Shown here one piece after another: positions 56,863-64,000 of a stretch of 64,000 nt of DNA. The DNA comes from Thalassotalea sp. HSM 43. Its GTDB lineage: Bacteria > Pseudomonadota > Gammaproteobacteria > Enterobacterales > Alteromonadaceae. Below the pieces are notes generated by a model, which was given only the letters and a program-made list of their open reading frames with translations, did no database searches and was not told the origin of the DNA. A program made the position numbers and the translations under genes. Position 1 is the stretch's first letter. Each line of letters begins with the position of its first letter. Location of the stretch: positions 496,001-560,000 of the forward strand of contig NZ_CP038493.1 of the NCBI RefSeq assembly GCF_004752005.1, written 5' to 3'.

Positions 56863-58107
56863 TTACTTCCAAGATTTTTTGTAAACACGGATTAAGTTCT
56901 CGCCCATGATTTTACGAATATCTTCGTCTGAGTAACCCATTTTCCAAAGCTCATCAATGACAGGAGCTAAATGCTTAGACATTTCCGCACAACCTTCTGC
57001 ACCGCGGTTAAACGCCTCTACCATGTAGCCATTATCTGTATATACATCAGGGTTTGCCTTTGCAAATTCAGCAACAGCACTCACTGTCATCATATCGTCA
57101 GTACCGATACCTACATGATCAACTCCCAATACTTTAACTGCGCCATCAATCATTTCTGCAAATTGCTTTGGCGTGATATCTTCAGGCCATACGCCGTCCA
57201 TCATCCACTCTGTCGCTGTGATAGACACCATACCGCCCATCTCTTTTACAGTTAGTGCTTGCTCATCAGAGATCAAACGGTAACATGAAGCTAAACGGTA
57301 AAACGGGTCGCCCTTCTTGTAGCCTTTCTCTGCCATACGTTTTTCAGTTTCAGTAAGAGTCTCGTGAGGCTCACAACCGTAGGTTGATGCCAGTGGCGAA
57401 TGAGAATAAACCGCAGGAACTCCTGGGTGCTTTTCTTTCATATAGTCGGTAATGTCTTTAGTTGTTTGATAACCATTATGAGACAAATCAACCGTGATAC
57501 CGTATTTCACCATTTCATCGATGACTTTCTTACCATAGTCGGTTAATCCTGATGATTCACCACCAATTGCTGATAAACTGCCAACCCCTGTAGCTTCCAC
57601 ACCATTGTATACAAGTTGCATTACACGAATACCATCTTCGTGAAGCTCTTTCACACGGCTCAAATCACCTTCCATCATCATCGTTGTTTGTGCGTTCCAC
57701 ATAACTGCGTATTCACCGTTTTTGTGAGCTAGGGCGAAATCTTCCGGATTTTTAACAATGCGAATTTTTGCGTTCGACTCATTTACAGCTTCAGTCCACT
57801 TTGCAAGTTCCTCTTTATATCTTGCCCATGTTGGTGTCGCTGGAGAAGTCAAAGTGACCGTTGCACCCGAGATACCGCGAGAATGAGCTAAATCAATATA
57901 GTTCGAAACTTGGCGGTTTTCGGTCCAACCTACAGTATAAGGAGATGCATAAAAGTCAATCGCCATGTTATCTAGCAAAAACTTTTGTGCTTTAGGTGTT
58001 GCCGTATTATGCCAATCTTTGGTTTCAATAGACGCTGACGCTGTTCCGATGAAAGATGCAGTAACAGCAACGGCGACTAACGATTTAAATGATGTACCTA
58101 ATTTCAT
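56863..58107 (-). CDS. M19 (membrane/renal dipeptidase-like) secreted protein with altered metal site
   Basis: 414 aa from ATG 58107 (AGGAG ribosome site; signal peptide about 1-26, ASA-SI). C-terminal half is clearly M19: DLSHNGYQ and YSHSPLAS give the two His ligands, GIGTDDM the Asp. The N-terminal H-x-D of active dipeptidases is absent (NMAIDFYASPY, about 48-57) and the bridging Glu region reads VMWNAQTT. M19 enzymes hydrolyse dipeptides, often with a D-residue at the C-terminus. Whether this one is active, or works with one metal, is open. Confidence 0.8.
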   Translation of the reverse strand: MKLGTSFKSLVAVAVTASFIGTASASIETKDWHNTATPKAQKFLLDNMAIDFYASPYTVGWTENRQVSNYIDLAHSRGISGATVTLTSPATPTWARYKEELAKWTEAVNESNAKIRIVKNPEDFALAHKNGEYAVMWNAQTTMMMEGDLSRVKELHEDGIRVMQLVYNGVEATGVGSLSAIGGESSGLTDYGKKVIDEMVKYGITVDLSHNGYQTTKDITDYMKEKHPGVPAVYSHSPLASTYGCEPHETLTETEKRMAEKGYKKGDPFYRLASCYRLISDEQALTVKEMGGMVSITATEWMMDGVWPEDITPKQFAEMIDGAVKVLGVDHVGIGTDDMMTVSAVAEFAKANPDVYTDNGYMVEAFNRGAEGCAEMSKHLAPVIDELWKMGYSDEDIRKIMGENLIRVYKKSWK

Positions 58108-58255
58108 ATCTAGCTCCTGTAACGACTCTGCAGCCGTTGAATGATGTAATTTGCTAACGAGGTCAATTATCAATCAAAACATCTTGTCCTTGTGTTCGCT
58201 TGGCAACAGATAAAAGTAATTGTTTGTAAAAATTAAATAGATTGTTAAAAAAACG

Positions 58256-58978
58256 CTATAAATCCAGCAGCTTAGAGGCGTTAAGTAACTGTAGCGGTTC
58301 TATTTCACGCCTTAACCCGTCGATATCCAGTATTTTTATGCCGCCACGATAGGGTTCAATTATTCCCTTGTCCGAGAAGGATTGTATTGTTGTATTCACT
58401 CTTGCTCTATTCATCGCTGCCAACTGGCCGATTTGCTGCTGGGTCACCTGTAAATCAACCTCATGTCGCTGCCCTGCTAATGTTCCAGCCTGTACTCGGT
58501 ATAAATCCAACAAGCTGTAGGCAACTTTCTCAGGCAAACTGGCATAGGCATTGACCAGACATTTTTCTAATAAGGTATCGGCACGTTCAGACTTGATAAA
58601 AAATAATAATTTGAACAACTCATCACTTTGGCTAAGTAAGTAATTAAGATGCGAGAGTGGGATTTTGATGTATTCAACCTTTTGTAAAAATTGACCTTGC
58701 ATACCAAACGAAAATTTAAAATTCATTAATGGCGCGTAACAAAACCAATCGCCTTTACCATACAATTTGCTGATCAAGTTGTCTTCATGCAACATCGGTG
58801 CGGTCATCATTACCGAGCCATTAAGCACGTAATAAAGGCCGTATTGTTGCTGGTGATGGATATTAAACTTGTTGCCACTGCTGTGAGACTTTTTTGTTGC
58901 ACCATCTAGCAAGGACTCTTTAAACAGCTTACTTAGTTCGCACGGCCACTCTATTACGTCTTGTTGCAAGACTGACAC
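58256..58978 (-). CDS. Crp/Fnr-family transcriptional regulator
   Basis: 240 aa. An N-terminal cyclic-nucleotide-binding-like barrel (YVLNGSVMMTAP, GKGDWFCYAP) is followed by a winged helix with VTQQQIGQLAAMNRARVNTTIQSF read as the recognition region. It has no Cys cluster for iron-sulfur and no clear cAMP Arg/Ser pair, so the effector is unknown. Between the M19 and deacylase genes, so it likely regulates this locus. Confidence 0.85.
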   Translation of the reverse strand: MSVLQQDVIEWPCELSKLFKESLLDGATKKSHSSGNKFNIHHQQQYGLYYVLNGSVMMTAPMLHEDNLISKLYGKGDWFCYAPLMNFKFSFGMQGQFLQKVEYIKIPLSHLNYLLSQSDELFKLLFFIKSERADTLLEKCLVNAYASLPEKVAYSLLDLYRVQAGTLAGQRHEVDLQVTQQQIGQLAAMNRARVNTTIQSFSDKGIIEPYRGGIKILDIDGLRREIEPLQLLNASKLLDL

Positions 58979-59066
58979 CCCTTATCCCAATAATATTTAC
59001 CCTTCTATAAAAAGGGTAATCCAGAAAAGAGAAAAAGCTAATAAAATCATTAGCTTTAATAGTTTT

Positions 59067-60710
59067 TCATGAATCTTTTGGCAATAGGGATTGAATGGTG
59101 AGAGGCTCATCTGAGGCAGTAAACCGCCCTACCGCTTCTACCGGAAAGCGAATAGACTGGCCTGGGAATACGTTTTCCAGGACTTTAGATTGTTCAACAA
59201 CGACCGTGCCATTGATCAATACATAAGGTATGCCATTTGAGGGTAATCCATTTTTACCGGCGGCGTAGTCAGCGTTTTCTTGGACTGTGTCAGGATCGAA
59301 TATAACAATATCGGCCACCATCCCCTCTTGCATGCGGCCTCGCTCTTGCATGGCTTTAAGGCCGGTATCACCCAAGTGCTTAGCGGTCCAATAACTGAGT
59401 TGTCCCAGTGTTTGCATCAAGTCGATACCCTGCTCTCTGGCCATACGTAAAACTTTGGCATGGGTGCCTGCGGTGCGAGGATGGCCTACATAATCATGAA
59501 AATCATCGTACCAATTCAGCGGTTGCCCATCTTTATCAAGTGTTGGCATACCGTCTCCAGCAATGACAAAGTGTTCTATCGCTAGCCAGTGTTTGATCCA
59601 GCGCTGTCGAGGTGGACTATAAGCAATAATTACTCTGCCCGGCTCTTTCTCAGCCAAATCAAGATATTCTTGTTTTGTCAGAAAGCGATCTAATTGCGAG
59701 TCAAAGATGGTTTCATCGTATTTAAACCCCATACTCTTTTCCCAGTTATCCGGGGCTATAACACTGGCTGCAATGGGTCCCGAGCCAGCCACCCATGGAT
59801 ACCAGGTAGCCCAAATATTGAAACCTTGTTGGCGCAATGCTTTTAATTTTTCTTCCACTTCCCACCAACCATAATCATTGTTGTGGTGGATTTGTAATGG
59901 TGCATTCAGCGCTACCGCATTGGCAATGATTTCGTCGGCGCCTATGGCGGTTTCAGTAGGCGTACTGGCGCTTGGATGAAACCTGTGGTGCACCGCAGTT
60001 AAACGTCCATAGTTAGCCGCCATGCGTTGTGCTTCGGACAACTCAAAGGTGGTAATTCCTTGTCTGGCATAACCGACAGTAGAACCAACACCTAACGCGC
60101 CAAGCCTTAACCCTTCATCCAATATTTGACTGATTTGATTGACCTGCTGATGACTACTGCGAGTAACAGACCAGCCTTCGATGCCATCTAATTTACTCTC
60201 GGCACGATAGCGCAGGAATTCTGGCATAGAGACATCTGGACCTTGTAATGGCATATTGTCATGAATACGCATTCGAGCAAATTCTTGGCCTACCGTTGTT
60301 CCATAGTTTGCTTGCGTTTTGCCTTGTCGAGCCGCATACCATTGTTCGATATTCAACGCACCCACCTCAAAATCCATTTGCGTGGTCACCCCATCTCGCA
60401 AATTCATCTTGATGCCCATCGCACTTAAACCGTGTTGTTCGGTATCGATAAAACCCGCAGTAACCACCAAGCCCTCGGCATCTATGGTTTTGTCGCCAGT
60501 AGGTGACTGCGTTGAAATGGCACTGATACGGCCATTTTTAATGCCAACATTGGCAATGCCATCAAAGCGAGTTTCAACATCAATTACTCGCCCACCGACA
60601 ATAACCAGATCGAATTGGGTATGAACAGCGGCTTGTGTCAATTCACCGCTGTCTTGCGCGCAAGCGGTTAGCAAAGTAGATAACAATAATATTGAAATAA
60701 GCTTTTTCAT
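59067..60710 (-). CDS. D-aminoacylase/N-acyl-D-amino-acid deacylase-like lipoprotein
   Basis: 547 aa. Lipobox LLTAC (about 17). Amidohydrolase fold: VIVGGRVIDVETRFDGIANVG at the start, RDGVTTQMDFEVGAL, NYGTTVGQEFARM and QIHHNNDYG. In related D-glutamate deacylases the first strand reads IDLHTHG and a later one VGH; here they read IDTEQHG and VGQ, so two usual metal His are Glu and Gln. Expected activity is removal of the acyl group from N-acyl-D-amino acids. Next to a DadA-like oxidase that would use the product. Confidence 0.82.
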   Translation of the reverse strand: MKKLISILLLSTLLTACAQDSGELTQAAVHTQFDLVIVGGRVIDVETRFDGIANVGIKNGRISAISTQSPTGDKTIDAEGLVVTAGFIDTEQHGLSAMGIKMNLRDGVTTQMDFEVGALNIEQWYAARQGKTQANYGTTVGQEFARMRIHDNMPLQGPDVSMPEFLRYRAESKLDGIEGWSVTRSSHQQVNQISQILDEGLRLGALGVGSTVGYARQGITTFELSEAQRMAANYGRLTAVHHRFHPSASTPTETAIGADEIIANAVALNAPLQIHHNNDYGWWEVEEKLKALRQQGFNIWATWYPWVAGSGPIAASVIAPDNWEKSMGFKYDETIFDSQLDRFLTKQEYLDLAEKEPGRVIIAYSPPRQRWIKHWLAIEHFVIAGDGMPTLDKDGQPLNWYDDFHDYVGHPRTAGTHAKVLRMAREQGIDLMQTLGQLSYWTAKHLGDTGLKAMQERGRMQEGMVADIVIFDPDTVQENADYAAGKNGLPSNGIPYVLINGTVVVEQSKVLENVFPGQSIRFPVEAVGRFTASDEPLTIQSLLPKDS

Positions 60711-60737
60711 GTATTTCCCCCTACGATTCGGTTTGAC

Positions 60738-62009
60738 TTAAAATCTGGCAATTGAATATGGTTTGATATCTAGTTGCGGCGTTCGATTACAAATGACATC
60801 GGCAACCAGACGTCCACTGGCTGGTGACGTGGTCCAGCCCTGCGCCCCTTGACCGGTATTGATGTACAATCCGTCCACTTTGGTTTGCCCCAGTATCGCC
60901 ATACCATCACAGCTCATTGGCCTTAATCCTGTCCAAGGATTTAAATTGGTTTTATCAATGGTGGCGATAAATTCTGGAAATACCGATTCAACCAAGCCAA
61001 CAAGGTTGTTAATGCGTTCGTCACTGATGCTTTTATCAAATCCCGCAAACTCAGCGGTACCGGCAACGCGAAGTACGTCACCGAGCGGGTTTATGCCCGC
61101 ATGCAGGTTCATATCGGCGATCAAATGTTGTGGACGATTTTGCCAACCAATCATATCAATTGAAAGTGAATAACCTTTGGCAGGTTTGACCGGTACATTA
61201 ATGCCCATTGGCGCCAATATCGGTGAAGTTTTAGCGCCTGCAGCGACAACCACTTTATCTGCCTTGATAGTCAGTGGCTTGCCTTGTGTGGATATGGTTA
61301 ACTCAAATAAATTTTGATGTTTTTCAATTGATGTCACTAGGCTGTTATAACAAAACTCGACTCCACGACGCGCCAGCACTTTGCTTAGTTGTTGACAGAA
61401 TATATGCGAGTTTCCAGCTTCATCACCAGGAAACAGTAATGCACCTGATAGTTTGTCTTTGATGGCGGATAATGACGGCTCTATTTCTACCGTCTGGTGT
61501 TGGCTCAATGTTTGAAAGTCAGCATTGCCCATGTCCCGCAATACTTCAGACAACTGCAGGTGTTCATCTAGAGATTGTTGATCACGGAATATCTTTAACG
61601 TGCCTTGACCTGAATAATGGTAATTAATGTCTGCATCCTGACGAATCTCGTCAAATAACTGCACAGAATAATTGGCTAATTTACCCGTCTGCTTATTGGC
61701 ATATAAAAAATCTTTGCTATTGGCATACTTTAAAAACTTTAAGCCCCAGCCGGTAAGCTCTGGCAATGCCTTTAAACGAAATAATAACGGCGAGTCTTTA
61801 CGGCCTAAATACTTAAACATAACTTTGCCAATGCCCGGCGCATTCCAAGGATCTACCGCCGATGGCGTAACCCCACCACCATTTGCAAAACTGCATTCCA
61901 TAGCAGCGGAGGCAGCGGAATCGATCACCGTTACCTCACAGCCATATTGATTTAAATAATAGGCAGTGGTGATACCTTGAACCCCTGCACCAATGACAAT
62001 AACGTGCAT
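60738..62009 (-). CDS. DadA-like D-amino-acid dehydrogenase
   Basis: 423 aa. FAD-binding VIVIGAGVQGITTAYYLNQYG-type N-terminus (GxGxxG at 7-12), substrate region GYSLSI, and C-terminal NTGQGAQGWTTSPASG, as in E. coli DadA throughout. Oxidises D-amino acids to 2-oxo acids, passing electrons to the respiratory chain. 27 bp before the deacylase gene in the same operon. No alanine racemase (dadX) in the window. Confidence 0.88.
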   Translation of the reverse strand: MHVIVIGAGVQGITTAYYLNQYGCEVTVIDSAASAAMECSFANGGGVTPSAVDPWNAPGIGKVMFKYLGRKDSPLLFRLKALPELTGWGLKFLKYANSKDFLYANKQTGKLANYSVQLFDEIRQDADINYHYSGQGTLKIFRDQQSLDEHLQLSEVLRDMGNADFQTLSQHQTVEIEPSLSAIKDKLSGALLFPGDEAGNSHIFCQQLSKVLARRGVEFCYNSLVTSIEKHQNLFELTISTQGKPLTIKADKVVVAAGAKTSPILAPMGINVPVKPAKGYSLSIDMIGWQNRPQHLIADMNLHAGINPLGDVLRVAGTAEFAGFDKSISDERINNLVGLVESVFPEFIATIDKTNLNPWTGLRPMSCDGMAILGQTKVDGLYINTGQGAQGWTTSPASGRLVADVICNRTPQLDIKPYSIARF

Positions 62010-62090
62010 GTTAACCCTTTGAATTGAATTAGTAATAACAAGCTATCCCATGCTTGCTAGAAAGGAATTATCTTGATGAGCAATAAACTT

Positions 62091-62122
62091 AAAAAGGCAG
62101 AAGCGAGCGCTTCTGCCTTTTT
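62091..62122. terminator. Rho-independent terminator after the TonB receptor
   Basis: AAAAAGGCAGAAGCG / CGCTTCTGCCTTTTT with a tight loop; it separates the receptor from the DadA-like gene. Confidence 0.85.
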
Positions 62123-62125
62123 ATA

Positions 62126-64000
62126 TTAACCACCGAAACGATAAGTAGCTTGCAGGTTAACGGTCATAGGTGCCTTAAAGGTAGCGACATTTTGCCCTAG
62201 GAAGGATTGATAACTGCCTAAGGTAATTTCGTCACCAAGGTTTTTGCCTATAACAGATAAATCCCAAATATCATCAGACGATTTCAAACCAATACGAGCA
62301 TTCACTTTGGTAAAGGATTCTTGCAGGCCGCGCTCATCCAGCGTACCTTCGGTGTAGAATTCATCCGAATACTGCACGCTGACACCAAAGGTTAGGTCTA
62401 CTCCACTAAACGCTGGATAGATGACATCGGCAAAGACTTTACCTGACACCTCAGGTGCAAATGGCATGGTTTCACCGGATTTATCACAAGGGTTGCTTAA
62501 CCCGGCAGCTAACTCCTGACCATTACAAGAACCACGTTCAAAATCATCGTATTCGGCATCAAGGTAGGCAACAGATGCACCGACAAGTAACCAATCATTG
62601 ACCATCCAACGCGACTCTAGTTCTAAGCCTTGTGAAATAGAAGACGCCGCGTTTTGAATGGCTGGCAAGCCGTTTTCATCAAAGGTATTAACCTGTAAGT
62701 CGTCGTATTCGGTTCTGAAGATAGCTAAGTTGACATCCGCAGAGCCCTCAGCAAAAGTCATTTTGACACCGGCTTCATAACCAAGCGCTTCTTCATCGTC
62801 GTATTCAAATTGATTTTCGTCACGCAATTGCACTGAGCTGGCAAAACCACCAGATTTGGCGCTGGTGCCAACTTTGGCGTATACCATAGTGTCATCGTTG
62901 GCATCCCACTGCAGCATAGCTTCTGGCATGAAGTTTTCAGAGGTTCTATCGCCAGTCAAGCCGTCAAAGGTACCGGTAAAGATAATTAGCCCAGGTACTG
63001 GTAGCCAGTTACCTTCAGGATCTCGCACAAGGTTCGTGGTTTTACGGCTGTGTTCTTTATCTTCACTGATATAACGTGCGCCAAAAATGGCACGCCAATC
63101 GTCACTAAACGCCCAGGTTGCATTAGCAAAAACAGAATAAGCTTCGGTGTCTTGATCAAAACTCGCTTCCGCCCATTCATGCGTAAATGGCAGAGCCGCT
63201 AGCGCTGGATAAACGAATTCGGTGTTGGTGATGTTTGGGTTAACGTTTTCTAATTCGCTTTCTTGATAATACAAACCAATGATGTAGCTAAAGGTATCAG
63301 AAACCGGTGATGCCAAACGCAATTCAAAGCTGGTTTGCTCGTAGTTTTCGTGCAAGATATTATCTAGCGTAGGCGTCGCCGGGATAACAGGTGCGCCCAA
63401 CAATGGCCCAAGGATCCAATCAGAGGTCGAATCCAAATCAAGGGCATGGGTAAATTCAAAGTCCGAGTAGCCAATAATGGCAGATAGCGTATAGTCATTA
63501 ATATCGTAGGAAATATCGATAGCTACATTGGTTGACTCTTGTTCCATCCCCGCCGTGCTGCGAGGGTGATCAAAATCACTGTATTCGTTACGAACAAACA
63601 ATGGCAAGTTACCACCGTCCATGCTGATATCAAAATCATAATCACCGTTTTCAGTAAAGGTGTTATGCAAATTGCCATCAACATCGTATTCAGCATTTTC
63701 AACTTTTGCCGTAACGGTTAAATCTGCCGTTGGCTCCCACACCCCACTCAAACGAATAAGGGTCTGTTCTTTACCACCGGTGTCTTCACCGGTAAAGGTG
63801 TTCTCACCAAAGCCATCAGATTCGACATTCTGCACAGCTAAACGCAGGCCTAGCGTGTCGCTAACACCACCACCGACAACCCCTACCAATACGGTTTCTG
63901 CCGCTTCAGTTTCATGGTCAACACTTACCTGAGCATAAAAATCATCTTCTGGACGAGATTTTTTAGATACTACGCTTATCGCACCAGCGGTCGAGTTTAG
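62126..64000 (-). CDS. TonB-dependent outer-membrane receptor, N-terminus outside window
   Basis: The frame is open to the last base. The visible part starts in the plug (LNSTAGAISVVSKKSRPED) and runs through the barrel to a C-terminal VNLQATYRFGG. It is a paralogue of the receptor at 50049-52439. Position directly upstream of the DadA and deacylase genes suggests it imports their substrate, perhaps acylated or peptidic D-amino acids; the ligand is inference only. Confidence 0.9.
   Translation of the reverse strand, partial: LNSTAGAISVVSKKSRPEDDFYAQVSVDHETEAAETVLVGVVGGGVSDTLGLRLAVQNVESDGFGENTFTGEDTGGKEQTLIRLSGVWEPTADLTVTAKVENAEYDVDGNLHNTFTENGDYDFDISMDGGNLPLFVRNEYSDFDHPRSTAGMEQESTNVAIDISYDINDYTLSAIIGYSDFEFTHALDLDSTSDWILGPLLGAPVIPATPTLDNILHENYEQTSFELRLASPVSDTFSYIIGLYYQESELENVNPNITNTEFVYPALAALPFTHEWAEASFDQDTEAYSVFANATWAFSDDWRAIFGARYISEDKEHSRKTTNLVRDPEGNWLPVPGLIIFTGTFDGLTGDRTSENFMPEAMLQWDANDDTMVYAKVGTSAKSGGFASSVQLRDENQFEYDDEEALGYEAGVKMTFAEGSADVNLAIFRTEYDDLQVNTFDENGLPAIQNAASSISQGLELESRWMVNDWLLVGASVAYLDAEYDDFERGSCNGQELAAGLSNPCDKSGETMPFAPEVSGKVFADVIYPAFSGVDLTFGVSVQYSDEFYTEGTLDERGLQESFTKVNARIGLKSSDDIWDLSVIGKNLGDEITLGSYQSFLGQNVATFKAPMTVNLQATYRFGG

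Noticed and set aside
58256-58978. Calling the Crp-type regulator an oxygen-sensing FNR
   Set aside because: The N-terminal Cys cluster needed for an iron-sulfur centre is absent.

Overview
The window looks like chromosomal DNA of a marine gammaproteobacterium of the Alteromonadales, most likely near Colwelliaceae/Alteromonadaceae (Thalassotalea/Colwellia-like). The grounds are the mix of TonB-dependent receptors, tryptophan-halogenase/SapC/cupin clusters, laminarin-type glycoside hydrolases and housekeeping genes (gltX, nadA, hpf, ybiT, ygiQ) resembling that order, with slightly AT-rich codon use. This is inferred from protein resemblance recalled from memory; no search was run. I see no insertion sequence, prophage or CRISPR array.

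Layout. 1-5.2 kb: a (+) cluster of flavin-dependent halogenase (cut by the window edge), SapC-family protein, JmjC-like cupin, a second halogenase and a DUF6445 protein. 5.4-17.8 kb: a beta-1,3-glucan (laminarin-type) utilisation locus with two GH16 enzymes, an ExoP-like GH3, a FucP-type sugar importer, GH1, a GPH-type importer and a LacI regulator. Four LacI-type operators lie in its two control regions. 17.8-20.7 kb: a lipoprotein, a small secreted protein, and an ECF sigma factor with an NrsF (DUF1109) anti-sigma. The sigma operon and the secreted-protein gene carry the same TGTAAC-N17-CGTATT promoter, so they form a small self-contained regulon. 20.7-25.3 kb: a four-gene operon of ALDH, glutamine-synthetase-like ligase, Fe-alcohol dehydrogenase and GATase-like hydrolase, which suggests gamma-glutamyl-dependent amino-alcohol catabolism.

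25.5-34.6 kb: thioredoxin-fold protein, subtilase, a broken regulator remnant, AmpG-like MFS protein, Cys-rich protein between 102-bp direct repeats, tRNA-Ser(GGA) preceded by a 111-bp tandem array that repeats its own promoter region and first 21 nt, a heptamer microsatellite, nadA and an S9 peptidase. 34.7-47.1 kb: mainly housekeeping genes. 47.1-48.1 kb: a second heptamer array, a 126-bp tandem repeat, and four tRNA-Val(UAC) genes, three with strong, different complementary flanks. 48.4-56.8 kb: small proteins, a TonB receptor divergent from an acyl-CoA synthetase and TetR gene with palindromic operators between them, and an ArsR/permease pair with twin operators.

56.8-64 kb: an M19 dipeptidase-like protein, Crp-type regulator, D-aminoacylase-like lipoprotein, DadA-like oxidase and TonB receptor (cut by the window edge), which look like a locus for taking up and degrading D-amino-acid-containing compounds. 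Both of its predicted metallohydrolases have altered metal-binding motifs.

The strongest leads for something undescribed are the sigma/NrsF/secreted-protein regulon, the tRNA-Ser promoter array, the tRNA-Val flanking stems and the D-amino-acid locus.
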